A stretch of 64,000 nucleotides of DNA from Muscardinus avellanarius (lineage: Eukaryota; Chordata; Mammalia; Rodentia; Gliridae): assembly GCA_963383645.1 (NCBI GenBank), contig OY726576.1, forward strand, positions 16,162,131-16,226,130, written 5' to 3'. Below the pieces are notes generated by a model that did no database searches, had not been told where the DNA came from, and saw only the letters and a program-made list of their open reading frames with translations. Positions 22,101 through 41,387 of this stretch are shown one piece after another (positions within the stretch are counted from its first letter, which is position 1; each line of letters starts with the position of its first letter). A program made the position numbers and the translations under genes.

Positions 22101-22514
22101 AAAATTCAGGACCTTGTTATCTTCGTCAAGTCTCCGTGCAGAGATGTTTTAAGAACATTGAAGTAAAAATGCACATCTAACTACAGTGTTATTGCAGGGA
22201 TAGGATAACTACAATACATGCTTTATTAAAAAGCAGATCATGCTGTAATTGCAGTATTTGGGAGTCTGAGACAGGACGACACAGATATTTGAGAGCTAAG
22301 AGCAAAGCAAGAAAGGGAACATCACAGACCGCAAGAGAAGAGGCAGCTGAGGTGGGACTTGTTAGGAGGAAGCCGTTCTTCCTGGAGATTCCTCCTCTGA
22401 CTTGAAATCTCTTGATATAGTTCCTAGAGTCTCTCTCCACACAGAAGCAGACTTTATGATCTATGAGTGACTCGATCCTTACACCTTCCAAGGACTTAAT
22501 CTTGCATAATAGTG

Positions 22515-22916
22515 TGTGGGGAGTCATTAAGGTTTTTACCTTATCTTGTCTCATCCTAACTCAAAAGTGCACTTCTGACTGTGCTTCCCAGAGTCACCAA
22601 GGTCTGGAGTCATGGAGTCTAAGTAAATAAGAGCCCTCAGAATGACTGATGCTAACTGTTCTGTCTGCTAGTTAAGATTAGGTTTGTGTAGTACCAGGCT
22701 CCCGTGTGACTCGCAAAGTGATATATGTGCTTTGGATTTCCATGATTGCATTCCTGTGCAACCCAAAGCTGGAAATTGTATAAATACCAGGAGAGAAAGA
22801 AACCTGGTTGCCGGCCAGCAGAGATATCGGCCCAGGAGTTTGCTGGCGACCCTCCCATGCTTGTTCATCCTCACGCCTCCCTTCAAAACCTGTACTTTTG
22901 CCGGCTGGCTCCGGCA
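22515..22916 (+). repeat. 5' LTR of the provirus
   Basis: 402 bp, TGTGGGG to CCGGCA. It contains a TATA-like TTGTATAAATACC near 22,776. It is followed by a PBS-like GTGGCCCATATGGGGA at about 22,921, resembling lysine-type primer sites of class II ERVs but diverged. Confidence 0.75.
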
Positions 22917-22949
22917 GGTTGTGGCCCATATGGGGAGATTCTGAAACTG

Positions 22950-24607
22950 AGGATCCTGTGAAGGACACCGCTTGCCGCAGACTTGCTCAGTCCAAATGGG
23001 GCGCGATTCCACTTGCGATCGAAATGATCTCAGAAAAGATGGGGGAGAGGGGGGTGCCGTACTGCAGCCGCTTATCTGCAGCGATTCTTTTTCTTCTAGG
23101 AAATAAATTTCTTTAAGTTCCTATTTATGGCGCTTCTGGAAAGAATCTGACATGGATCAATGCTTTTTGTGCAATCGAACACTTTATTCTAGATACAAGA
23201 TTTTTTATATTTTCCCCATTTCCCCGTGATTCTCTAGAAGAAAAGTGCAAACACCCAAAATATAATAGTGAGATACACATGCAAATCACCAACCCTGAAC
23301 AAGACAAAAGTGAGGCCTGTGACATCACAGGTCTTTGTGATTGTAATCAGTCCCGTGACCCCAGGTGGGTCTTGTGCTTTAAGTCAGCCCCTCTGGCCTT
23401 GCAGCTGCAGAGGCTTTTAATGGGCAAATCCAGAAGAACAAAAGTCACACCCAAAATCACTTGACGAATCCAGTTTTTAAGAGTTCTCTTTAACCCTTTT
23501 GGAACTTTTATTCCTAGGGCTTAGTCCAATGTCCTTCTCTATCTAGCAACCTCCTTTGAGCTGAATGGGGGACGAAGTCCGAGATTCCAGCTTTCATACA
23601 TGTAGTTGGCTTAGGGAAATCCGTGTACATTTATGATGATTTAGAGGGTTTCGATGAATGTCTGCTGGATTTTGTCTGCAATACCTATAAATACCTATAA
23701 GTAAATCTGCTGTCAAAAAGCTTAAGCAAGCTCATAAGACAGTTTAGCAGGTAAACACCAAGAAATAACATGAAGTTTTTAGATTTAGTTGTCAGATGTA
23801 CTTCTCTAGCAGCCAAGCACTTTTCCTCAAACGATAGGCTTATTGGAAGCCTATTCCTCTTTTAATAATCCATTTCCACACCACAATCCTTCTGCAACCT
23901 GCGTTTAATCTTTATAATTCCTTTCTTTCCCATTTGGGACAATCTTAGGATAAGCTCCTCTTCATACAAAAATGCTTTCTTATTCTCACCATATTTTCTT
24001 TCTTTCACATTTACACATCTATTTTATCTGTCCTTTGTTCTGACATAGCTATTTTAACCAGGTGGTGTCGCCCTGTATCCAGGCAGCTCTATCACTAGGT
24101 GCAAAGGTCAAGAATCCTCCTAGCCCTTGGCTCTATTGTAATGGTTAGAATGAAGGTCAAAGATAGGGAGGAGTTCTGCATTTGTAATTGCGGTAGCAGG
24201 ACTGCCTCCACAGGATCTGAATTCTGACTAGATTTACATCTTTGAGCAAAGCTGAGGGTGTTTAGAGGCTTAGACAAATTACTAGAAAATTTATTATCCA
24301 CGGACTCAGTTTCTCTCATAGTCCTGATCTTACATCACCGGAGCAATTCGTGTGGAAAGTTAAAAGAATCATTACCAAAAGAATAATAGTTATGAAAGAA
24401 TATCTAAAAGTGGGGGAGTACTTTTGGCCAGAGACCACACCCTCTCTCTGGGCTTATTTCTCGCGTTGAGAATCCGCCTATTAGCTGCGTGGGTGGTCTC
24501 CATGTAGATGCCGAGAGAACACAGCTGGTCTCGGCAACCGCTGAGAGAAAAAGAGCACGCTCGAAGATTTGTGGTGGCGGTGAGTAACTGGGGAGTTGTG
24601 ATATACA
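22950..24607 (+). other. ERV leader-like sequence, shared with 52.0-53.3 kb and 55.97-57.3 kb
   Basis: No intact gene. From the GCTCAGTCC/GATCTCAGAAAAG region near 22,985 to the AGTACTTTTGGCCAGAGACC at 24,418 this is homologous, with gaps, to the two inverted-repeat arms. The next 180 bp to the gag ATG is unique to this copy. A short frame at 24,095-24,319 (minus) is preserved in all three copies but has no recognisable domain. Confidence 0.5.
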
Positions 24608-24838
24608 ATGGGTCAAAAGGCTAGTCGCTTGCTTTTTGTACATATGTTAAAAATATGCTTTGTCAATAATGTTTGTCTCTGGTGTCCTGAAGAAGGGACA
24701 GTTAGCGTAAAAACGTGGGGAAAGGTTGGAAAAGACACACAGGAGTATTTTGATATCCATGGGCCTGAGCAGGTGTCTGTGGATGCTCTCAGTTTATGGG
24801 CCTTGATTCAGGACTGTTTTCCCCAAAGAAGAGTATAA
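24608..24838 (+). pseudogene. ERV gag, N-terminal matrix fragment
   Basis: The ATG at 24,608 opens a 76-codon frame starting MGQ, the myristoylation context of betaretroviral Gag matrix proteins. Its body has the conserved W-x-P-E-E-G-T pattern and a following W-x-K-V-G block typical of class II matrix domains. The frame runs into a stop where gag is joined to the CTCF-like array at a CCCCAAAGAA match. Only the first part of matrix remains, so no function as Gag is expected. Confidence 0.7.
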
Positions 24839-25740
24839 TGCAATATATTAACCTCCATTAGAGGGCAGTGTTGGTCTCACCGAGATGATCCCCAAAGAAA
24901 TAATGCAATACCTTAGCCTCCACTAGAGGGCAGTATCGCTCTGGCTGAAATGATCCCCAAAGAAGGAGTAAAATGAAAAACAGTAATCCCCACTAGAGGG
25001 CAGTCTCTATCTAGCTAGATGATCCCCAAAGAAAAGTATAATGCAATCCATTAACCTCCACTAGAGGGCAGTCTCGTTTTCGCTGAGACGATCCCCATGA
25101 AAAGTATAATGAAAAATAGTGACCTCCACTAGAGGGCAATCTCGTTTTCGCTGAGATTATCCCCAAAGAAAAGTATAATGCAATACAGTAACATCTACTA
25201 CAGAGCTGTCTCGTTTTTGCTTAGATGATCCCCAAAGAAAAGTATAATGCAATACATTAACCTCCACTAGAGGTCAGTCTCATTCTCGCTGAGATGATCC
25301 CCAAAGAAAAGTAAAATGCTAAACAGTGACCGCCACTAGAGGGCAGTGTTGTTCTCGCCGAGATGATCCCCAAAGAAAAGTAAAATGAAATACATTGACC
25401 TCCACTAGAGGGCTGTCTCGTTCTCGCTGAGATGATCCAGAAAGGAAAGTATAATGCAATACATTAACCTCCACTAGAGGACAGTCTCGTTCTCCCTGAC
25501 ATGATTGCCAAAGAAAAGTAAAATGCAATGCAGTGACCTCCACGACAGGGCAGTCTCGTTCTCGCTGAGATGATCCCCCAAAAAAGTATAATGCAGTACA
25601 CTAACCTCAGTAGAGGGTAGTCTCGCTCTCGCTGAGATGAATCCCAAAGAAAAGTAAAATGCAATACAGTAAACTCCACTCCAGTGCAGTCTCGTTCTCC
25701 CTGACATGATTCCCCAAAGAAAAGTATAATGCAATGCAGG
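24839..25740 (+). repeat. Tandem array 1: about 13 units of 68-70 bp with CTCF-core-like motifs
   Basis: Each unit reads roughly GATGATCCCCAAAGAAAAGT, ATAATGCAATACATTAACCT, CCACTAGAGGGCAGTCTCG, TTCTCGCTGA. Cores were located at 24,920, 24,990, 25,058, 25,126, about 25,195, 25,264 and 25,333. At least four units (24,920; 24,990; 25,058; 25,333) match the published CTCF core consensus CCASYAGRKGGCRS exactly; most others have one mismatch. All cores point in the plus direction. Binding is inferred, not shown. Confidence 0.85.
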
Positions 25741-27095
25741 AGAGAAGAGATTCTGGATTCAGAAAGTAGAATACGGTTGTCCTCCAGGGGCCAAGGCACA
25801 ACACACCACTTTCATAAAAGACTCTTCAGCAAGTCTAGTATCGGAAAAGCAAACGAAGAAATGAAAGGCACACTGCTGCTCATGTTAGTATAAATGTTAG
25901 TAAACCTTTATGCCAAGCAGATGACACCTTTCAGAAAAACAAAGTTCAAACACGCCATGGACGACGTTGATGCGATGAAGAAAGCACCATCCCAGCCTTC
26001 CCGCTCCTGGGCTCTGCTTCTCTGCAGTGTGCTCCATGGGGCGCCCGTTCATGGAGCCCCAGCAGCACAAGACCCTGAAACCACAGGCCTCTTAGTACTG
26101 GGACTGCACCATGCCTGCAATCCCAGTACTTGGGAGGCTAAGATAGGAGAGTCAGAGTTCAGGGCCAGCCTCTGCAACTTATACTCTGTTGAAAAAATAA
26201 ATAAATGAGCCGACCAATAGAACTGAGGGTGTGGCTAGGAGGTAGAATGTCCCTGGGTTCTCAGACCTGGAAAAGGCTTGGCATTCTGAAGAGTGGTCGT
26301 ATCATCCTGTGAGCATCCTCTCATTACTTTAATCTCACACTTTGTAAAACATTTTATGATCCTTTGCCAGCAAGATAAAGACAAATTAAACTGAGGAGCC
26401 AACGCAAACTGAGTATCTAATTCTAGAAACACTGACAGCTTCGAAAAAATATAACAAAACGAAACCTTCAAAACACATTTCCAAGCAGCAGACAGTGCTA
26501 CCAAGACAGAATCAAAAGATAAAAACAGCCTAATAATTTGCAAATACCAGAGTGCGGCTGGTTCTCCTTGCCGCTCACATCATTTCTTCTCTAACTTGTT
26601 TTTAGTTTGCATTTCTTTCTGGATGTCTGTACTTATTTGACTGTAAGCTTTCCTTAGCACTGTGTCTCTTTGTGTGTGCCTCCCCCAACTTTGGTAAACA
26701 TGGCATGGTGCATTTAATCAGTGTCTAAAAGCTTTTCTTTCTTTTTCTTTTCTTTGTCTTTTTTTCAGTACTGGGGATGGAACCCAGGGGCATTTTACCT
26801 CCAAACTACACTCGCAACCCTATTTTTTATTCTTTATTTTGAAACAGGGTTTCACTGAGTTGCAAAGGGCCTCGCTAAGTAGCTGAGGCTGTCCTGGAGC
26901 CACGATCCTCCTGTCTCAGGTTGCACATGCTTGTGATCCCAGTACTTGGGAGGCTCAGACAGGAGAATGGCAGGTTCAAGGCCAGCCTCAGCTACCTAGT
27001 GAGGCCCTGTTTCAAAATAAAAATGAGGACTGGGGTGTAGCTCAGAGGTAGAATGTTCCTGGGCTCGATCCCAGTACTGCAAAAAATAAAGAATA
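25741..27095. repeat. Non-coding filler within the provirus: SINEs and unique DNA
   Basis: A plus SINE at about 26,105-26,270, a minus SINE at about 26,764-26,930 and a plus SINE at about 26,925-27,085 lie back to back. 25,741-26,100 and 26,280-26,760 show nothing recognisable. Confidence 0.6.
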
Positions 27096-28620
27096 ATTCT
27101 GATGACGATGTTGATGGTGATGATGATGGTGGTGGTAATGATGGTGATGGTGATGATGGTGGTGGCAATGATAGTGATGGTGGTAGTTATAATGATGATG
27201 TTGGTGGTGATGGTAATGATGATGATGATGATGGTGGTGGTGATGGTGGTGATAATGATGGTGATGGTGGTGGTGGTGCTGATAGTGGTGGTGATGGTGG
27301 TGGTGCTGATGGTTGTGGGGAGCCATTAAGGTCTTCCCCTTATCTTTACTAAAAGTATACTTCTGACTGTCCTTCCATCCAGAGTCAACAAGGTTTGGGG
27401 TCATGGAGGTTTCAAAGTAATTAAGACTCTCTCAGAACTAATGATGGCTTTGTGCTGTCTGAGATTTGAATTTAATTCCTAGAGTTATATTATTTCATCC
27501 TCACTCCTCTCTTCGGAACCCATACTTTTACCAGCTGGCTCTGGCACTGACCTTGAGCTACAGTTCGGTCAGGGGGCCTGCAAGAGCCTAAGCCCCCCAT
27601 GAAGTATGAATAGCATCTCCTTCTTCAAAACATGATTTTAAGATTATTTGGATCAATAGGTGTAATTGGAATTTGTATGTATAAACATTATAACTAAAAC
27701 AGGTGTGCGATGGCTTGTGAGAGACTCAGTCAGCAAATAATTTTTTCCCAAGGACAAAGTCTGGACCAAAAGATGAAATTCAAACTGACCTGAGTTTGAG
27801 CCGACATATAAGGTTAAGTTCAAGCTGACCTTGTGATAGAAGACAAAGCTGACTTTCTATGATTCATTAAATGTTTGGCACCCTGCCCTGAGGTTTTTTT
27901 CTCTTTTGAACTTTCCTGCTTACGTGAATATGGTTTTTTCTGTCCTGCATGAAAAAAAAAGATAAAAGATTGTTGTAAGTTCTGAATAAACGGAGAAGAT
28001 TGATCTCGTGTGGCAATTCTTTTCTCATTTGGCCTTCGGTTCTTTTCTCACTGGCACACGAACCCCGACTTCTGCTAGGGCTGGACCCCGGCAGATGGTG
28101 GTGGTGGTGGTGATGGTGATGTTGGTGGTGCTGATGGTGATGGTGGTGATGGTGATGATGGTGGTGGCGATGATGGTGATGGTGGTAGTTATGGTGATGA
28201 TGTTGGTGGTTATGGTAATGATGATGATGATGGTGGTGGTGATGGTGATGTTGGTGATAATGATGGTGATGGTGGTGGTGATGATGGTGATGGTAGTGGT
28301 AATGATGGTGGTGGTGCTGACTGTGATGGTGGTGGTGATGGTGGTTATGGTGGTGGTGGGGGTGATGGTGGCGGTGCTGATGGTGATGGTGGTGCCCATG
28401 GTGGTGGTGATGGTGGTGGTGGTGGTGATAATGGTGTTGGTGGTGCTGATGGTGATGGTGGTCGTGATGGTGGTTATGGTGGTGATGGTGGTGCTCATGG
28501 TGGTGCTCATGGTGGTGGTGGTGGTGATAATGGTGTTGGTGGTGCTGATGCTAATGGTGATGGTGGTGGTGATGGTGGTTATGTTGGTGGTGGTGCTGAT
28601 GGTGATAAGGATAATAATAA
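27096..28620 (+). repeat. (GGT/GAT)n microsatellite split by a solo LTR
   Basis: Tracts at 27,096-27,313 and 28,094-28,620 consist of GATGGTGGTGAT-type triplets. Both strands give long low-complexity frames (Met/Val-rich plus; His- or Thr/Ile-rich minus) that are not genes. The two tracts were probably one array before the LTR inserted. Confidence 0.85.
27314..28093 (+). mobile_element. 780-bp solo LTR of a related class II ERV
   Basis: Starts TGTGGGGAGCCATTAAGG like the provirus LTRs and ends CCCCGGCA. It is flanked by GATGGT on both sides (27,308-27,313 and 28,094-28,099), consistent with a 6-bp target duplication, although the host repeat itself contains this hexamer. A polyadenylation signal AATAAA lies near 27,984. 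The first 230 bp resemble the 400-bp LTRs with deletions; the rest does not. Confidence 0.65.
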
Positions 28621-28818
28621 AGATAATAAGCCTGACCTTAGTTTATGTTCCCAAACTCATTTATGCCAGGCATAACTGTTATAATTATCTGCAGAAATGA
28701 TGATGAACTCTGGGTGCAAAGAATTTTTGCCCTTGAGGAAAACTAACTGGAAAACCAAGCAAGTACTTGAGGTGAAAAAAGCAAGTCACCAAAATATGTT
28801 CTGCTATTGAAGGGGGAG

Positions 28819-29199
28819 TGTCGCGACCCTAAGGCTCTGACCAGCAGAGCCTAGGGAAGAAACACACGAACGCCGACTTGCTGATGAAGCTACTTCCTAT
28901 TTAATGCTTCCCCTTCAATGCGCACAGCAAGCAAATATATATCAGTCTCATAACCCCTCCCTCATCACTCCACCAACCCCAAGCTTCCCACAGCTAGGGC
29001 ATGCACATTTCTAACCCTCTCATAGGCGATCTGGTGGTAGCACGAGGCGCTGCGCACTGATCATCCATAGGGCGCCTGATAGGGCTCACTGCGCAGGCTC
29101 AGGGTACCACCAGCCTCATGAGCCTTGTGACTTGACAACACGCCTAGGCGCCATCTTGAGTCACCGCCCCATCCCGGTCTAGCCGAGTGGGCCCCGACA
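28819..29199 (-). mobile_element. IAP-like LTR, probable minus orientation
   Basis: 381 bp with inverted termini TGTC...GACA. On the minus strand a polypurine tract (AAAAAGGGGGAGA) sits immediately before TGTCGGGGCC, a TATATATTTGC promoter-like box is near 28,940 and ATTAAA near 28,903, suggesting a 3' LTR read right to left. A second purine tract (AAGGGGGAG) abuts the other end on the plus strand. No matching target duplication is seen. Confidence 0.6.
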
Positions 29200-29339
29200 T
29201 CTCCCCCTTTTTGTTTTATTAAAATTAAGGCTCGGGACCGTGCCTGTCCTAGGTTGTCGAATCTCAAGGATCATTCTTACCTGTCATCGGGAAAGCAATA
29301 GCATGATTACTCCCCTGTCTTAGGTTGATATGATCCCGG

Positions 29340-29551
29340 GGACGATCGTACCCGTCTTTGACTACCGATCCAGCATATTGAAAGGTCCCGACCCTGTACT
29401 AACATGGGGACGAGGGCATCTGTGTGTTTTCTCGCAGGATGAAGATAATGCACGGTGGATACCTGAGCGGCTCATGCGACATATGGATCAAGTAAAAATG
29501 GAAGACTCTCTGATTAATGCTGATGATGCTCCCAGCTTCTATGATGACTAA
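29340..29551 (+). pseudogene. ERV pol, C-terminal end of integrase
   Basis: The frame carries the [11 protein letters not shown] and WIPERL signatures typical of the integrase C-terminus of class II retroviruses. It stops at 29,551. Everything upstream (protease, reverse transcriptase, most of integrase) is missing. Confidence 0.75.
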
Positions 29552-31140
29552 AACATACTGGACTTATGTTCCAGATCCTCCCATACTTCATCCAGCTGTT
29601 TGGGAACAATACTTCATCCAGCTGTTTGGGAACAACAGGAGATCACTGACTTCAGTAACAACTCACGATTGCTGGGACTTCCTGCTTTGAATTTTACACC
29701 CATTGCAGAAACTTTTAATTATTCTGGACAAGGAATTGGCACACCCTTATGTTTTTCTAAAAATGTCAAGAAGATGGGATGCCTGCAGTTGAAGCCCATG
29801 GTATTGCAGACAAGTACAAAGACTGATCGTACCTGTGCTATTAAAGATGTAATCTTGTTGGCCCTGGTTACACAGTGAAAGAAGATAAAAATGTTAGCCC
29901 ACCAATAACTCGTTTACCCTGTGAAGCTGATTTAACATGTAGAAATCATGGTGTTAATTGGAGGAAATGTCTTGCTGAAATACCTATTTTCCATGAAATT
30001 TCTAATACCTCGTTTATTAGGAATTGGTCCTCGGGGCAGAGTGTAAATACTTTTATTGCAGGGACAAGCATAAGTAATGACACCAGAAAGAGGGCACACA
30101 TGGAAATGCTAATGGGATTTACTGCAAGACTATGTGGTCATCAACAGGATGGCCTCCAACTAATGTGTGGGAAATTACTGCTTCTATGGGAGAATTTAGA
30201 ACTTATACATACCATCAGATGCTAAAGCTCATTGGAACACTACGGCCTGCACCGTGTGCTTTAGTAAGTGGAAATGTAGAGATAAAGTTCAATGGATCAC
30301 AAGCTTTTGTAACCTGTACCTTTGTGAATTGTCTAAATGTATGACTCATGTTGAATATGGGAAACAAGTTCTGATAGTTCGTCGACCTCCCTTTGTTATG
30401 GTACCTGTTAAGTTATCTGAACCCTGGTATGCTGACAATGGGCTGCAAGTGTTGACTGAATTACAGAAAGCTCTGACAGTGACAAAGAGAATGGTAGGAC
30501 TGATTATAGCAGGATTGGTGGCCTTTATTACACTGGTGGCAACTGCAACAACCGCTGCTGCTGCTCTTATCAGGAAGTGCAAACAGCCTCCTATGTTAAT
30601 GATTTATCAGAAATGTTTCTAATGCTTTAGACTTTCAGGAAAGCATTGATGACAAACTTGAAAGCCGATCAGAAGCAATGTATGAAACTGTCAATTGTAC
30701 TGGAGAAGAAATGCAAAGCCTAAAATTAAGAACCCAGTTTGTGTGTCATGCCAAGTTTTCTTGTATTTGTGTTACTTCTAAGAAATATAACGCTTCCGAG
30801 CATTCATGGGATAATGTCCAGAGACATTTAATGGGAACATGGAATAGCCATGACCTATCTCTAGATCTGAATAACCTGCATCAGGATATTTGGAGCATGC
30901 AACATGCTGATCCCCTTCAGTTTAATGCAGCCCAGACAACCAATGACATAATTCTTTAAAACAGTTTTTCCTTCTTTGCCATCATTAAGTACCTCTCTAT
31001 CTGGTACAATAGGGCTGGTTTTGATTGTTATAGTGGTATTATGTATTCTTCCAGTCCTTTTTCGAGTATTTTGTACACAGCTCTGGAAATTAAAAGCAGA
31101 AGTGCACAATCTACGTTTGAAAAATGCCCCCATTTAAGAA
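29552..31140 (+). pseudogene. ERV env, surface and transmembrane remnants, frameshifted
   Basis: Cysteine-bearing frames at 29,600-29,878, 29,875-30,225, 30,254-30,622 and 30,678-30,959 follow each other in different phases with intervening stops. The third contains an alanine/threonine-rich hydrophobic stretch near 30,500-30,580, placed and composed like a fusion peptide of class II Env. A hydrophobic transmembrane-like segment is encoded around 31,010-31,070. Several frameshifts and stops break the gene, so no functional Env is expected. Confidence 0.7.
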
Positions 31141-31283
31141 GCTGGTAGTCAATGACGGGTAAGATTTCCTTGGGACAAGAAAACCTAAGACAGGATATAC
31201 AGCTTATAGCTCTGTATTATCCGATGACGAGTAATCCTTGCTACCTGAAGGAAACAACCTGAGACTGGCACAGCCTTCTATAA

Positions 31284-31304
31284 AAATAAAAAGAAAGGGG
31301 GAAA
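31284..31304 (+). promoter_or_regulatory. Polypurine tract of the provirus
   Basis: AAATAAAAAGAAAGGGGGAAA immediately precedes the 3' LTR start TGTGGGG, as required for plus-strand priming. Confidence 0.75.
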
Positions 31305-31705
31305 TGTGGGGAGCCATTAAGGTTTTTACCTTATCTTGTCTCACCCTTACTCAAAAGTGCACTTCTGACTGTGCTTCCCAGAGTCACCAAGGTTTGGAGT
31401 CATGGAGTCTAAGTAAATAAGACCCCTCAGAATGACTGATGCTAACTGTTCTGTCTGCTAGTTAAGATTAGGTTTGTGTAGTACCAGGCTCCCGTGTGAC
31501 TCGCAAAGTGATATATGTGCTTTGGATTTTCATGATTGCATTCCTGTGCAACCCATGGCTGGAAATTGTATAAATACCAGGAGAGAAAGAAACCTGGTTG
31601 TCGGCCAGCAGAGATATCGGCCCAGGAGTTTTCTGGCGACCCTCCCATGCTTGTTCATCCTCATGCCTCTCTTCAGAACCTGTACTTTGCCGGCGGGCTC
31701 CCGCA
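31305..31705 (+). repeat. 3' LTR of the provirus
   Basis: 401 bp, TGTGGGG to CCCGCA, followed by ATAATG and then the same downstream flank (CACGTAAGATTTCAAAATATG) that follows the solo LTR at 48 kb (CACCTAAGATTTCAAAATATG, read on the minus strand). Confidence 0.8.
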
Positions 31706-31849
31706 ATAATGCACGTAAGATTTCAAAATATGTGTTATCATTTCTTATTTCTTATAAACATGTCAAAGTTCCAGATCTGTAATGAAGCAAAATTAAAATA
31801 AAGGCCACGAAACACAAAGACATTCTGAGACCACTGATGGAAGGTGCTT

Positions 31850-32640
31850 TTTATTACATTTCGTGGAATCGTAAAGAGTTTGACTACTGGTCCTCTCCTC
31901 CACCCTCACTTTCAAAGAGAACACAAGGGGCCCGAAGACTGCCCCAGACAGGCCTCTGAGTGGAGCTGGAGTGGCGGCTTGCGGTGGGCGCGCTGCATCC
32001 TCCTAGGTCTGCTGAGGGAGCCTTCTGGCCCCAGCCCTGCCCACAGCCCCTGCACGCACGAGGCTCCTCCCCCCGCTGTGGCACCTGATGCAAGGCCAGG
32101 TGTGACCTGTGGCTAAAGCCTCGGCCACACTCTCTGCACACGCACGGCCTCTCTTCCAAGTGCACCCGCTTGTGTGTGAGTGAGGCTGACTTGCTGTTGA
32201 AGCCCAGGCGGCACTGCCGGCACGTGTACGGCTTCTCCCGCGAGTGCTTCCTCCGGTGCTGATGAGCCCTGCCTGGTGGCTGAAGCCTCGGCCGCACTCC
32301 TGGCAAACGTAAGGCTGTTCCTTCGAGTGTGTCCACTAGTGTCCAACAGAGATGGACTCCTGGCTGAAGCCTTTGCCGCACTCGTGGCACACGTCCGGCT
32401 TCTCTCTGCAGTGCTTCTTCTCGTGGACGATGAAGTGGGACTTCCGGCTAAAGCCTCACCTGCCGCACTCGAGGCACATGTATGGCTTCTCACCGAGTGC
32501 GTCCTCCCAGGGATGGGAGGTGGAGCTTCTGCTTAATACTTTGCTAGCATCGTGGAACACATAGTGCTTCCAACCCGAGTGTGTCCTCTGGTGGATAATG
32601 AGGTAGGACTTCTAACTGAAGCCTTTGCCACACTCGCTGC
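31850..32640 (-). pseudogene. Gene C 3' region: decayed ZNF133-type C-terminal fingers and polyA signal
   Basis: Downstream of gene C's premature stop the minus strand still reads finger remnants in shifting frames. These include the ECGRGFSHQAGL-like and CRQCRLGFNSKSASLTHKRVH fingers and a CRECGRGFSHRSHLALHQ finger, which match the order at the C-terminus of ZNF133. It is interrupted by several small indels. AATAAA (minus, 31,855-31,850) is the likely polyadenylation signal. If gene C is translated this becomes 3' UTR. Confidence 0.75.
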
Positions 32641-40960
<8,320 letters not shown>

Positions 40961-41387
40961 ATCTGCTTTTTTATGATTAGTCAGAATTGGGTTGGGGGAC
41001 CGCGGCTTGTGCAGTGTCAGCCCTTCACCTGAACCACCTGGGGGCCGCTGGGGCCTGGTTCCGTGGCCTCGCACTCTCACCCTCTGCTCACCTCGCCAAG
41101 CTCACTGGGGACGCAGATGGCCACTTTAAAGCTTTCTGTTCCTGGCCCTCGGCCCTGCCTCCGATCAGGCCTGACCACCACCAGCTCGGAAGCCAACGAA
41201 CCACCGGACACCTGGCGCCAGGGACAGTCCCGTTGCCTGCGATCTCAGACCCCTACCACCCCACGCCCCAAGCCCCCGACCCTGCAGACCTACGGCATGA
41301 GCGACCCCGTCGCCATGTCGGATTCCACCCCAGGCCGAGTCTCTCCGCCACGAGAACCCTAGGACAGAGGCCCGGCCGCGCACTAAC

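Larger units (their letters stand above)
22515..31705 (+). mobile_element. Rearranged class II (betaretrovirus-like) endogenous provirus
   Basis: A 5' LTR (22,515-22,916) and a 3' LTR (31,305-31,705) share the TGTGGGGAGYCATTAAGG start. The flanking hexamers are ATAGTG (22,509-22,514) and ATAATG (31,706-31,711), a 6-bp target duplication with one later change, as expected for class II ERVs. Internal remnants in order are a PBS-like site, leader, the gag N-terminus, the pol end and env. Most of gag, pro and pol is gone and replaced by a tandem array, SINEs, microsatellites and two other LTRs. By eye the LTRs differ at about 16 sites (roughly 4%). It cannot encode a virus. Confidence 0.8.

Noticed and set aside
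24095..24319. 74-residue frame conserved in three copies (also 52,946-53,170 and 56,237-56,461)
   Set aside because: Considered as a small ERV gene; no recognisable motif and no translation context, and it can be explained as shared leader sequence.
24839..25740. Possible CRISPR array or coding repeat
   Set aside because: Units are head-to-tail without unique spacers, in a mammalian locus, and translated frames are broken from unit to unit.
28008..28700. Met/Val-rich 230-residue frame and the opposing Thr/Ile- and His-rich frames
   Set aside because: Translation of the GGT/GAT microsatellite on both strands; no start context, domain or conserved neighbours.
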